From NCBI RefSeq assembly GCF_037975245.1, contig NC_092568.1:8815001-8879000 (forward strand): a stretch of DNA of 64,000 bases, given 5' to 3'. A model generated the notes under the pieces. That model was not told the origin of the DNA, did no database searches, and saw only the letters and a program-made list of their open reading frames with translations. This DNA comes from Apostichopus japonicus (Eukaryota > Echinodermata > Holothuroidea > Aspidochirotida > Stichopodidae). Of the stretch, positions 24,840-39,800 are shown piece by piece. Every line of letters starts with the position of its first letter. Position 1 is the stretch's first letter. A program made the position numbers and the translations under genes.

Positions 24840-27800
24840 GTGTGGATTTTCATTTAATCACCGCTTGTATATTACATCTTGTCTTTCAAAAAGATATACT
24901 CTCAATTGTTTTCACATTGTGGGAAAACCGTTTTTCTCTGTTCATTCCAATTAGGGAAACTGCGATCAGAGATGTACTGTGGGAAGGTGCTGCCAGGACA
25001 ATTTGTTGGATAGTCGACAAGACGGTATCAAGGTGAATGATAAATGTGAGGAATTCTTAGGGGGGGGGGCAGTATTTTGAAAAGCAACAATGTCACTAAT
25101 TGGCTAATATCTACTGCTGCTGATACAGACAGACAACATGAAATGGCTTTACTTCTGTGATGTATGATGAACCATGATAGGTGGAGCAATTCACTCTGCA
25201 AAAGTAAATTGTGCTACATCTCCAGGGTAGTAGTTTTCTTTTACCTCTGTTATACCTTGCTTTTTCACAGCTGACGTCGACTTTGTTCAGACCACAGGAG
25301 TTTATTCCGTACGATCCTACACAAGACATTATATTCCCGCCAGAACTCATGGTTAGTTATAGACTGTTGTTTGAAATAACGGATTTGTTTGTACCTCTTA
25401 ATTGTTTTTATTAAATGTCACGTCATTGGCTAGTACCACTTTGCATTTTGTCAATCAGGTTTCATGAAATTAAAGAACCGAAGATCTATGCAATTGACTT
25501 TATCTGAGTTTTATAACTACTGCATCCATTGAGCACGTACTTAATTCAGCAAGGACACTCGAAATTCATCGCTTTTTTAAATTTTCCATCTTTCAGATAA
25601 ACCAAAAAGAACAACAAACAAGTGATGAATGTCTTATCTTTACATCAAGGAGGGTCAAATGGCTCCGGCCTTTGACCCTCAAATCTTTACTGCAAGCAAA
25701 AGAGAGACATCCTTCGGCAAAGTTGGTGATTGGAAATACAGATGTTGGTAGGTTTAATTGTCATTCGTTCATTTGCAGGCATAGCTTGCATCGACTAATG
25801 TTTTGTGTCACATAGTAGCAGTAATGAATATGCAGTTTAATAATGAATTATCAGTAAGTGAATATGCAATAAATGAATATGCAGTAAAAATAGTAGCAAC
25901 AAATGTTGGAAAAAGGGTATTTAATAGTTTGGTTTTATTTCCAATTACTCAAGCTGATATGTTGATGATGATGAAAAGTTTCTAGATACAAATTTTAATA
26001 TCTGTTGATTAATTAGGACAAGGAATATCTTTGGACCCACATGGAGGCATATATGCCATTTTCGCCACTTTTATTCCTTGCAGAATAATAAATCGAAAGT
26101 GAAGCTAGGATAAACTTCACAGTTGATATCTAAATCCACATGAGTGTACCTATCCTACTGGTAATAATTAGTATTAAAAACATGTATAATTTTTGTGGAG
26201 TCTATATATTAAATACTTCTTCTATTTATTTAAAATGTAGCATAGAATAACCAGTAGCCTGTTGGTTTTGTGGTTTCTCTTGCTTGCGATCCTCAGAGGG
26301 GAAGGACAAGAAATTACCATTTGTTGTTGTTGTTGTTACTGTGAATACCTACCTGCATATCTACCTACATACCTGGCACCTGGTTCAGTTCGAGGTCACC
26401 TATTATGAAATTAATGACCTCACCTTGGCTGGTTTTCTTGCAATCAGTTGCCTCGATTTTACAATTTCCGTTGCAAAACAGACCAGCAGCTGTCAAATTT
26501 CTTTCTTTCTTTTCAGCCAATTTTTGTTACCATTTATACTTTCGTACTCTTCACAGATCAATTAACAACTTAAACCCTTTTTTTTTGTCATAATTTTTTT
26601 CAATCATACGTCCTTGCCACCAAAAAATTGATTGATAGCACTTGTGTAACTTGATGTGAAACAAACACTTTAAATTTAAAAAAAAAATACTTCTTTGAAG
26701 AGAGGAAGTATTCACATCAAAAAAATTTTTTGAACACTTTGCAAATGGTACCATGGGTAGTTGTAACTTTCTCATGAGTAAGACTATAAGTCATGGGGTA
26801 AGAAAACCTCCACTATTAATCTCACTTGTCTTTAATACCTACCATCGCCATGGAGTGGGTGGATTTGGTGATTAGGGGGTGGGGGGTGGGAGGGGGATGA
26901 TGGAGGCGGGCTCAGATTTAGTGTATAGTTCAACAAGATTTCATCACAGTCTTGTCGAGTTCTACTTAATGGAGATAACATAACAGAACACAAATTGAGT
27001 CTAATCATTTCTTGAAATTAATCTTCAACAGGATATATTTTCATGTCTTAAAGAATAAGACAAACGTAACCCACTTAACGTTTTCTTTTATCGACAAAAG
27101 GTGTGGAGGTAAAATATTCGGATAAATTTTATCCGATCGTCATCCACGCAAAGCACATCCCCGAGATGAATCAGCTGAAATCTGTGTCAGATGGAATCTT
27201 CATCGGATCTGCGATCACCGTCACGAAGCTCACCAAGTTCATCGACGAACAAATGTCGTGCTTGAATGGTAGGTATACAGGTTTCTGGAACTGCTGCTAC
27301 AGATTTCTCATATAAAGTTACTAGCACAGTTGATGCTCTGCTGTTTTATATGAGTTTCATAATTTTTTTAATAATGCTATTTTGATATTGCACTTTTGAA
27401 AATGTAGGTCACTAACTTGACTAGTCAACTGTCAAATTTTCAAATAATGATAGTTTCAGGTAAAGTTTTCCAAAAAAAATCTAGGGTGCTGTTGATACAT
27501 GTAAATATATTATTACTATAAATACAGTCTGTGTGATGAAATGTTTAAGACTAAATTTGGAATTCATTAATAATTCTCAGAGATTAACCTTAATTTGATG
27601 AAAATATCTTGGAGGGTTTTTCATTTTGGTTTGATCCATCGCCATCTTGTTTTGAGTAGTACTAAAATAAAGGCTTGGTAAATTAATGACCATTCTCACA
27701 TAGCTGATTTTTTTAAGTGCTTTTTCCTCTCCAGAAACCCTCAAGTACATTTGCATATTGAAGTGCCAAAAAAAAAGTAACACAAGTGTGAAAAAAATCA

Positions 27801-30800
27801 TCTCTTCGTGACTGTCATGCAGGCAGTTAGTAGTTGAAAAAAGTTGAACAAATAGATACAAATAATATTTCACTGGGACATATTACAGCAATATCTAAGA
27901 AAGTTAAAGTTATGATTATTTGTGTTCAAGGTCAACTTGAATATGGATGTTGCCGGTACATTTCAACTTTGGGTGGTCTATTCGTTTGTATTTACCTGCA
28001 TTATACCTCGAAAAATCAAATTTCAAGGTTGTTTAAGCAACATCACGATTTTTGATGGTGGACTGAGCTTCAAATCACGTCATACTTACTGGTTACTGTT
28101 ACCGCCTCACCTGGCTTTAAATTGATCTACCGTTGGAACAAACGCAGAGAAAATATAAGAACACCTCTCGAGACATATAGTCTTTCTTCCATAGACGTAT
28201 ATTGACTTCTTAATTTTGGTAACGTTAGAGGCGAAGAATGGTCGGGCCATAAAATGAAATGGATGCAAGAAGAAAAGGTCTGTATAAGGCAAAACCTACA
28301 TAGGAAAAAAAAAACTGCCTGAAACATAATGGCTCCCTGCTTTTATATGAACTAAAGAGAGGAACAAGCACGGCAACATATGATTGCATAATCGTAATGA
28401 CTGGCTATGCATGCACAATGTAAACTTATTCTGAATTTCATGTGTATGATAAAGGAATAAACTCTTTTACAAGACTAGGCTACTGTTAGTAATACTCGCA
28501 TTAAAGTGTCTCATTTTGGCAAGCTCCTCTAAAGAGCTCAATGCGGATATGTTTTTTCAACTTCCTTTTAATTTTGTTCTCTCCTTATTATCTTTCTAGA
28601 TTCCAAGGCTACAGTCCTGCAGGCTATCAAGGAGATGTTGAGTTGGTTTGCTGGTATGCAAATTCGCAATGTGGCTGTGAGTAATTAGTAATAAGTAATA
28701 AGTATTAGTAATTAGTCGACAGACTTATATACACAATGGCTGAGCATTATCATTTGTTGACGTTTTAAAGCAGTTTGCTTTTTAAGAAAACATTTAGTTG
28801 ATTTTGATAAAAATTTCCATTTGCAACTTGATGATATAATCCTAATAAAAGTGTTGGTTATTAAATTGACTATAGTTGTCAAGCTGTTATGCATGCTGAT
28901 GGGTGTCTAGGTGAAGAAAACTTAGCCCCTCACCCCCCCCTTTCTAGAATTGACTCAATTATTACTTGTGTAGGCTAAATGTTTAATGTGGTGGAAGAAA
29001 TATAGAATGTTAACCTTAGTTTGAGCAATTGCAATCTTCTTTTGAGAAACACTTTATTTTAAGGGTTTTGTTTGAAAGGTTAGACCAAATGAGCAGAGGA
29101 CTGCTTGGAAAGTTGTGTTGCTTTATCTCAGTGTTCTCCAATCCAGAGACAAATTTTTAATTAATCTATATGCTCTATTGTCTTATATACCCTTCACTGC
29201 TAATCACTTGAGCGAGCAACGATACAGTGAGTAAGCATTGACAGATATTAATTAAAAGTGTAAAACTGAAAAACAACGAACAAATACAACTTGAAAAACA
29301 ACAAACAATGTACAAGTTAACTGTGTGCTGAATGATAGCCTTTCTGTGAGTATAAATCTCTGATAACTCTGCTGTGACCGCAATAACATTCATTTAACTT
29401 TAATACCGATTACTTAATATATTTTGACTTTGACTGTGAAATATATAAAATGCCATTTAATCATGGTGAGATATTTGCTGGAAGAAGCCTTGTACATAAT
29501 ACGTCAAGTGTTGTTTCAATGAAAGGATGCAGTGAAAGAAGAGCAGAAACGAAATAAAAAATTTAAAAACTTATAAAAGTGGCTGGACTACTTAGTTTAG
29601 TGGATATACCATCATGACCCATGACCCAAAATGAAAGTATAATCTGTGACAGTGATGATATGGAACTTATAATAACTTATATACATATTTACATTTATGA
29701 CTTCATCGATGAGAAATCACATAAGTGTTATTTATTTATGCTTTTGTTTTTGGTCCATCTTCAGTTTTTGTTTTGGGATGATGAATTTTGTATTTATACA
29801 AGAGAACTTTTAGCTCATGACATAAAACCAAAAGTTCACAATGTTACGTAACTCTCTGTTTTGTAGTCTGTTGGTGGTAACATCATGTCAGCCAGTCCCG
29901 TGTCTGACCTCACCACACTCTTCATGGCATCGGGAGCCACTTTGCATGTCGCTTCCATCAAAGGTAAAATTCATATTTTTAATAGAATTAGTATAGGAAA
30001 AAAGAGTTTTTTTGGAATGTGATGCTGAACCTATTAAGGGAAGACATTTCACTAAAAGAAACAGGATCTATATAAAGAATGATTGCTTGATGTTAAATCT
30101 GGACACTGGCATGTGTAGTAGGTAGAAATAACATTGTAAGTCTTCTACACATGTAAAAATACAATTTTGCATTATTTTTTATCAAAATATACTTTTTCCA
30201 TATTTTTGATAGCTATCAAAGTCACAGAATTGTTCTGTTTGTTTATATTTTCATTTATGCTTGTCTGATAATAATCTGATTGAACAAAAACCAATACTAC
30301 TGTTTAATAAAAATGTATGATATTATGAACCAAGTGTTTCTCATTCCAACTTGTTTAATAATCCCAACGTTTATCTGAATTACTAGGAAGCCGAACTTTA
30401 GCGTTGGATGACAAATTTCTTATCGGACAGAGGAAGACAGCTGTTCGTCCAAATGAAGTCTTGATCGGAGTTCAGGTTCCTTTTACAAAGAAGGTATTAC
30501 CTCACCGATTGTAAATCGATTGTTTCTAGAACAATTATATTCTACACTGGTTTGTTTGCTGTTGTTCAACAAATAAACATGGATTAGGTCAGAGCTTCTC
30601 AACCTTTTCCATTACTTGCACCCCGTTTTCACCCCCTTATTCAAGTATTGATAATAGCTCTGTGCATTATTTTTGCTGCTTATGCTTATATCTTTGCACC
30701 CTGAAGAGTTCTCACGCAGGTTTATATAGCAAATTTAGATTTATGCAAATTATGATTTCCAAAGTTTACAGCTTATGTTATTGCATGACAAATGTGAATA

Positions 30801-33800
30801 GGGTTCTATGGTATCATTTTTTCAAAGTTTCCATCATATAATAGCAGATGGCTTGTACTATCATTGTATTTACCAATATATTCACCACGGCAATGATCTA
30901 GATTAGGTGAAAGTTTAGAAAAACACCCCCTCTTCCACTGTTGAATATTTTCTGTTTCACACAGGAATCTGTAAAATGCCTTGACTCACCTTTAGTCCTG
31001 TTTTTCAAAAACCATCCGTACAATTTTCATCCCCTTCAACTTCCAAGCATAAATAATAAAGATTTTGACTGAAAACTATCCATAAATGTCACTTCATGTG
31101 AGACAATTTATGGTTTTTTCTTCTCGACAATGGTTGACTTGTCAAGCAGATGTACACTACTCTAAATTGTGGTATGCTACCTGAGTGTATAGGCTTTCTA
31201 TACCTTGGGATTCACTTGACTAATATCATATACTGAACAACACCCAAGTAAATGTTTCTAATTATTAATAGGATACGTAGTAATAAACGTCTTTGTTTCT
31301 GAAACCAGCTGGCATTTTAGGCTATTATAATTGTAATAAAATGATTTTTTTTTGCCCAGAAATAAACACAGGTATAAAACCATCTATTAAGTGGATTTCA
31401 AAAGAAATAGATAAAAAGAACTACTATTTCATTTTTATCCAAAATTCAGCTTTGGTGTTTTTCTTTCCTTCCGACAGAATGAATTTTTCTACAGTTTCAA
31501 GCAATCGAGAAGGAAGGAAGATCCCGTAGCAGTCGTCAAGGCAGGTATGATGGTGGCTTTCAAAGAGAATACCAACGTCGTATCGGCAATAAGAGTCGCC
31601 TTCGCTGGCGTGGCAGAGACCGTCAAGCTGGCTGAAAGGACTATGTCAGAGTTAGTAGGAAAGTGAGTGACATTCCAAGTCAGTAAAGTGGTCCAAATAA
31701 TAGAAATGAAAGAACAAACTATTAATGGGATATATTTGCTTCATGTGCTTTGAATTGTCTCCGGAAAACACAATTTGCTAATTAAAGTTTATGTTTGGAA
31801 AATAACTCAAATTCCATTAAGTGACTTGTGAAATATATTTTATGAATACTGCAACTGTTCTTCTTGCCCAATCAGCAGCAATTATGTGGTAACTGGCTTT
31901 TCCACGTACACACAATAAAACACACAAAAAACACAACAACAACCTTTCCATGCTGAATATACAAAGTAGGCTATATGCTAGATGCATCTGATATGATAAC
32001 AGATTTTGATAAATTCAGCTTCTTGAGGCTCCCCAAGGAGTGGGGAGGGGGGAGGGGGAATGGGCTGTGATGCAGACATTTCTTTAGGAGACTTGCAAAG
32101 TAATAGGGTCTTGGAAAGTTGAAGGGTTTCCATTAAACATTTTACTAAATTTCTATATGCTGCCATGAAAGTTGGAACGACTCTGAGGGTACTGTCTCGA
32201 GTAAAGGAAACCAACCATGGTAGGGTAGATGTTACCGGTCATTCTTCCTATGTCTATGGGTCTGTGAAAATGTTTCTATTGCCCTTCTTCTCAATATTTC
32301 AAATAGGCATTGAACATAAAGTCCAAAAAATTAAAAACAAATTACATTTTGTGTTCAAGTATGTTTCTTTGGTGAGTGGTTTTGTTATTTCTGTTGTTTT
32401 CTAACCATATGGAAACTTTGACTCTATAAACGGCCTGTTGTCAGAGAATTAAATGCTGTTGTATACGCACAGTAAGCTTTTGGGTTTTCACTCTCCGAAA
32501 TTGCTGTGAGAGCACTGCACACTGTACTGTGTTCAGATTAGCCGTGTAAAGGAGGACTTCACACATTTCTTACAATGCTTTTGATTTGCTGGTGAAAAGT
32601 ACGATCCTTATAATTAACCAATCAAGTCAAATTTTATATCACTGGAGAAAAGATTCAACAAACTTTTCTTTTGCATAGGAATGAAATCATGCAATCACAC
32701 TCTCAGCAGGCACAATGTAAGCATTGAGAGATAGGGACATTTTGAAGAGGTTCACTGCTTTCTGAAGTGGTGTTTACTTTTTCAGATTCAATAGTACGGG
32801 GTTTAGTTCATATGTATGCTAAATAACGATGCATCATTGTAAAGAGGTTACAATATTCTTCAAAATGACATAAGAAAGAGTTTTCTGAGTGCTATACTCA
32901 GAAAGTTATGAAAAGAGTTAGCGCGAAATGTGCTTATATTGTTGCGATATTTGCTGTGTAACAGGGTGTTTTGTGCCCAGTTCCGCAAGGATTCCATATA
33001 TTTGTTCAAGCATGTTTATGTGGTGAGTGGTGTAGTTATTTCTATTGTTTTTAAGATGTGCTCAAATTAAGCTCATTTCCAGTTTAATGTTCTATTCGTG
33101 TACTGGAGAATCATTGCTTCCTTGCATGCAGACTTAACGTTACACTTAAATGCTTGACTGATGGTGTGAATCTGAATCTGGCTGTCATGACGTATACCTT
33201 TTCTCAACAAGTGTTGTGTCCGGTCGCTTTATCTTAATATTGCTATAATGGTTGATTATGTTTTGGTTCATTGCGGTTGATTATTAATATTTATTTGTTG
33301 TTATAAAATTGTAAAAAAAAAAAAATGACAGTGAATGTTATTACTACAAAGAGTTTATATTATCAAGTCATGAACTGGTTAAGAATCATACATTTCCCAT
33401 AAAAATCATCTCTTTATAATTCTCTGTCTTCTTAGAGCCTGGACTGATGATCTGTTGACATTGGCTAATAAGAAACTCTTAGAAGATTACCCTTTGACCC
33501 CCGAAGCTGCTGGTGGCATGACAAAATACAGACACTCATTGGTCCTTGGATTCTTCTTCAAATTTTATTTGCGGGTTTTGATGAGTCTGAACAATACGAA
33601 GGTGTGTTTTCAAATATTCAAGCGATTTTTTGACATAAATTTTGATAGTACACTCTTTTAAATGTAGTTTTTGTTATTATTTGCCTCAGTAACAGCAAAC
33701 ATATATAAAATATTGTAACACATGTCAGATTGGACAGTGTTTTCACAGTCATAGAAAACCTGGAAAAAGTCACAGAAAAGAGTAAAAATGTCAAAAGTCA

Positions 33801-36800
33801 TGGAAAAGTCTGGAAAAAGGTAAGATTCTTTAAAATTGCTTCTACCCGATTCTTCATCCTCCTGCAAATTCTGTCCAAAATGTTTCGACGACAAAGCTCA
33901 TGGAATTCCTTAAAGTTGTCATGGAGCTATATATATATTCAAGAACCCTGTTTGAGAGATATTTGTAATTTTTCATGTTCTTGTTGTTCTTATCCTCTTT
34001 ATTGACTATTTTAGTTACAGATTATGTCCGAAATACAGCCAATTCCTGAAACATGGCACTCTGCTGTTGATGGCTTATCCAAACGTTCTTACAAGAGCAC
34101 ACAACTCTTTCAGGTTTGTACCCTTTTCATAAACAATGAGAAGGCCTGTTGGTTCATCTTTACCTAAACCAATAACTAAATATCAGATGGAGTCATTTAT
34201 CATTCATCTTGTCTTTGTTTAAAGTCTTGCATTTGCTTCAAAATATCTTGTCTATTCTGAGTTTTGCACTTAAGATTTCCCAAAAAATAGAATCCTGAAA
34301 AAAAGTAGGTGACTGCATCATGATGAATATTTTCTACCTTTTTTTACTTATCTGAGCCATTTAATATTCTGATGGTGCAGTTTAAGTCAGTTAATTGTTT
34401 TATCCGAGATTTCATAGTCATATCTGAGAGCCATTCTTTATTTGTCAGTGTAGTTAGTTTGGTAATTCTTTCATTTAAAAACTATGCAGTGTTTAGTTCA
34501 ATAGTTCTGCAATCTCAATTATTAGTTTTATTTGTTTGTCTTTGAGGGTTAATATGGTTGCCTGAATATATAACGTATTTTGACTGGCTAAATCTCCCCT
34601 TAGTCCAATAAGTGGGTCACAAGTGGTCTGTAATTATGGCGGGCCATCAGTCTCAAATCATGGGAGATCAACTTATACCGATTTAAATCGACATATACCA
34701 GTTTCCTTCGACTTATACCAGTTTCCAGCAGCTTAAATTGACTTCTACCAATTTAAATCGACATATACCAGTTTCATTCTACATATCATCGATTTAAATT
34801 GACATTTACCAGTTTTATTCAACATATCATCGATTTAAATCGACATATACCAATTTAATTCGACTTATACCAGTTTAAATCGACATATTTAAATCGACAT
34901 ATACCAATTTAAATCGATGATGAGTAAAATAAATCGGTATATGTAAATTTAAATCGACATCTACCAGTTTAAATCGATGATATGTCGAATTAAATCGGTA
35001 GACGTCAATTTCCTTGGACTTATACCAGTTTCTAGTAACTCAAATTGACATTTACCTATTTAAATCGACATATCATCGATTTAGCTCATTAACATATTCC
35101 AAATCCTGATTTCAGTGATGATTGACATGTGGAGATACATCACGTGTAGTCACTTGGCTTGTCTATACTCAAACACGTGGAGCTACAGTATAGGAATACA
35201 CATGCAACTGCATAGGCCTACAGTATGTACACAGATGCAATTACCTACTCCAGTTACACCATTAACAAAGATGATATTGTTCTGCAGTGAGGCCTACTGT
35301 AAGGTTACGTTTTACTGTAGCTAAATTTATACCAAGGGGGGATTAACAATCACAGTATTCAAGCTCAAATCATGCATTCCACTGTGCACGTGTGTATTTT
35401 CAATTATTCGCGCGCCTTGTCAGGTGACTACACGTGATGTATCTCCACATGTCAATCATCACCGAAATCGGGATTTGGAATATGTTAATGAGCTAAATCG
35501 ATGATATGTCGATTTAAATAGGTATATGTCAATTTGAGTTGCTAGAAACTGGTATAAGTCCACGGAAATTAACTTCTACCGATGTAATTCGACATATCAT
35601 CGATTTAAACTGGTAGATGTCAATTTAAATTGACATATACCAATTTATTTTACTTATCATCGAATTAAACTGGTATATGTCGATTTAAATCGATGATATG
35701 TAGATTTAAACTGGTATATGTCGATTTATTAAAATCGGTATAAGTCGATCTCCCACGATTTGAGTCTGATGGCCCGCCATACTGTGATATGTCATCAGGT
35801 TCGATGTGCTTCAGAAACTTTACTCACGCTACTAAAATATTCTTTTCGATTTATTCTTGCAACCTGATACATCTGGAATGTTTTCTGCTGTTGCCAGATG
35901 CAATTTTCGAAATATTACCAAATTTAAAAATCAAAATTGTAAATTTTTGATACAAAATGCTGCAAGGATGTGGTTTGTGATCTAAACATTCATAAAAATA
36001 TGACTATTGCAATCAGGTTCAGCCAGCAGCAGATCCCTTGAAGTGAATTCTCTAGAAATATCTAATACATTGTATAATTTTACAGGAGGTGCCATCCTCT
36101 CAAAGTAATATGGATCCTGTTGGGAGACCTATAGTGACCATTTCATCTATTCAACAAGCTACAGGAGAGGCTAGATATTTGGATGATATTCCTGAAGTTA
36201 AAGGTAAAATGTCCACTTGTTTTTGGTTTGACAGGGAATGGAATTAGGGCTCCGATATGAAGTCCGGTTGGTCTGAAATATTGCATCAAAAAATGCAGAC
36301 GTTTCTATGACGACGATATGCGACGGCGAGTAATAGTAAATGAATATCTGTGAATGCATTTCATTTTTCATATCATATTTTTGAACTTCCCTTATGAATG
36401 ATGATAAACCATGAAAAACACCTACTGAGCACTTCAAATTAAATAATGTTTGCATGGTTCTTATAAAAGTAAACTTTTAAATGAATATAATCACACACAG
36501 AGTGTATAGCAATGGTCAGTTCAGGCAGTTCATGTAACTAAGGCCTATTAAGTCCAGAGCCCTCGCGGGTTTTTCAGGTCTTTTTTTTGCATGAATGGTT
36601 GAATTTTTCTTATGTATTATGGGTAGGCATACCGGAGCTTGCATTAATTCAGATCATAGTAGATGTGAATACAGGGTTGAACAGGCCATGGTTTGTCATT
36701 TTATCCCCTCACACTTAATCAGGACTGCACTAAATAGCACCATTTTGCAGCCTCCATACCCCCTAATTATCTCATAAGAGAGGGACACCCGTCCTTCCTT

Positions 36801-39800
36801 ATACATGACAGCCCAAAAATAGAAATTGAAATTGGCCTGGTGTCAAGTCCAGGTTAGATGAAGTGAGAGTGAGATCTTATTCTTGAACAGGGGGCCCTGA
36901 AGCCCGAAACTACCTTGATCACACACGCACACGCATATGTATGTCATAATATGTCCAAAAAAGAATCATTTTTTCAATGTCACAAAAGATATATTAGTTA
37001 CAGCTCGGTTCACATACATAACCTGGTGGGATATTACTATTCTTCACATCGCATGACATATAAACTTGCTTGAAACAAACCACCGAAGAAATGACACTGT
37101 TCCAGATTATTGTAAAATACAGTCCACTTTCCTTTCACTTTTAAACGGCACTTTGAACCTTGAAGTATTGCGTGTATGTATGCCAGGCATGATCGATCAT
37201 CCATACAAGACAATAAATACTGAAGGCCACTTTCGTTAACCTTGGTTGGTACGAAGTTGTAAAAATCATTGGACTTTTAATGGAATAATATCAAGTGGAA
37301 GAGGGTGTCACATGTAAATGTACGGAAATATCGTAGATGTAAAATAATATAGCTGGAATCAGAATTGAGCAGGTTAAACAATATATTTATTTTAGAAGAA
37401 ATTAAAATCCTCAGTAATTATTGATTTTTATACCCTCTATTAAAGTTACTGTAATTTCAAATTATTTCGAAGTCAAAATATTCAGGTTCAGTTTCTAAAT
37501 GTTGAGTCTTAAATTAAAAAATTATAGACAAACGTCAAACTTTCAAGATTTATAATCAAAGTTTTGAAATTAGAAATACAGAGGGATGTATTTAGTTTGT
37601 TACTTTGTATACTATGAAGGAACATCTATTTGCAATATGGTGGTTTAGTAAGAACTATGAAAAATGAAAGGGAGAAAATCTCGAAAAAAAATACAATTTT
37701 TACTTTTTCAACAGTGTTGTCATATTTGGAAAATTTAAAAATTAATGTAAGTCAAAATTTCTAGATTTAGCAAATAGCATACAAATTTTGAAATTGAAAT
37801 CCAAAATGTCTAGTTCAAAACTAAAAATTGTGAATTTTACAGTTATGTACAGAGAATTTGACTTTTTGAAGCCCAAGGATTTTATTTGTCCATGTTTCTA
37901 ATAAACCACCACACTCGTAATGTTTGTAAATGCTGATATTCATCGTAATGTTCTGTTATATTCTATTCAGGTACCTTGTATTTAGCTCTGGTTCAAAGCA
38001 GGTCTCCTCATGGAATCATCAGGTATGTAGGACAAAAATGATTTAGAAAGATAGATTTTTTCTTCTCAAACTATTTGGACTAAAATAAAGTTTGCATTTT
38101 GCCATAGGAATTAAATGGACGTAACATATATATTATCTGCTTAGATAATTAACAAGGCCAAGGAGTCATAATACAGATCTTTAGTTTTCATTCAAGATGT
38201 CAACGAAGTCTTTGGTCTGCATATCACATGGATGCCTCTTTTTTTCCTTTTATTATAGGTCAATAGATTTTGAGGCTGCCCTCTCTGTGGAAGGCGTGGT
38301 CGATGTGGTTACAGCTAAGGACGTCCCCGGAAGGAATACCTTTGGTATATTATCAGAGGACGAAGAACTGTTTGCCACAGAAAAGGTTACTAAATTAAAC
38401 ACCTTTCTGAATTCAGTGGACACGTATCAAATTGCTTTTTTTGCTATGTCTTGTGCAGCTATGAGGCTTGTAGTGTCTATGATGTACACATTCATCGTAG
38501 AATCTTGTCTTTCACTTGTCAAGTATAGAATTAATTTCCCTCCCTGTCTGTTGATATTTACACAGTAACTAGTTTGCTTAATAACTCTCTAAAGCAGGGG
38601 TGGGCGACCTACGGCCCGCGGGCCACATGCTGCATGCCAGTGATTTTTTTGCGGCCTGTGAGATGTCTCAAGAAAATGAAAAAAAAATCAGTCTATTTTA
38701 CATCATCACAAAAAAAGAGCTAGCTGCTTAGAATTTACCTGCACTAATGATGCTGTCAGGTAGGCCTATTATCCCCATTAATTATGAACTGTACTGTATT
38801 GACATTATGTTTTTGTGAATACGGATTAAGTACACACACCTATTGCTTGAAAGTCCTCGGAGTCAAAGGTTTGAAATCAACAGCAGGTCATTGGTGAGGT
38901 GTGGCCCTGTCAATCTTTCACTCCTAAACTCTGGCCCATTCATTCAAAAAAGTTGCCCACCTCTGCAGTCTAAAACGATCCTATATCACCCTTACAAACT
39001 GCGGATCACCGAACCTCTTCGTTTAATGTGGATACCCTTCTCTCGTCTTTATATGATTTCCGTCGAGTCTACACTTCATTCTTTGTTCTTTGTAAGGAAT
39101 TGTTTTTCAAAAAGAAACTCAATTCTCTCTCTTTTTTTTCTTTTTTTTATAAAGAACTGGTTTGCCAAATTTGGGTTTGAAATTTAAAAATCACATCAAT
39201 AATTTGATTTTAGGTTCATTGCATTGGTCAGACTGTAGCAGGAGTTCTTGCCAAAGATGAAGATACAGCTAGGAGAGCTGCTAAACTAGTTAAGGTGGAG
39301 TACGAGAACCTAGAACCAGTCTTCACTATCAAGGTAGGTTGCATGTTACTTTAATAGAACAATGTCTCTGTTGTGGTACTGCTGTCGGTTTAGCGTTCAT
39401 TCAAGGCCTCTGTAGTTTCCGTTCTCAGTATTGCAGATTTTATCGTAGACTCATTTCAGTCCACAATTTGATACATCATCTAAAGAGAATTTGCCAATGG
39501 TTGTCTAATTGAGTAGGCGCGTTTGTAGGAGAGGATTTTTCATGAAAAAGTCAAGCCAATAATCCCCTGTGAAAATATGTCTTTCTTTAGCAATATAACA
39601 CGTTATGCATTTACTGACAAAAGAAGAAAAAATGTTACTGAAGTGAATAGGGGTTTGGTATGTTAATTGATAGGCCGAGAAGAGACAGGAAAACGTTAAA
39701 ATTTCTTCAGTAGTTACAAAGTGCTGTCACATTTTGTATTATTTGATCAGATAAGACGGGTAGAATAGGAGGAAAGGTGTCTCCCAAATAAATAGTAACT

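Noticed and set aside
24680-25036. 118-codon open frame across exons 5 and 6
   Set aside because: It is out of frame with the CGFC and CRC motifs and reads through an intron; a shadow of the real exons.
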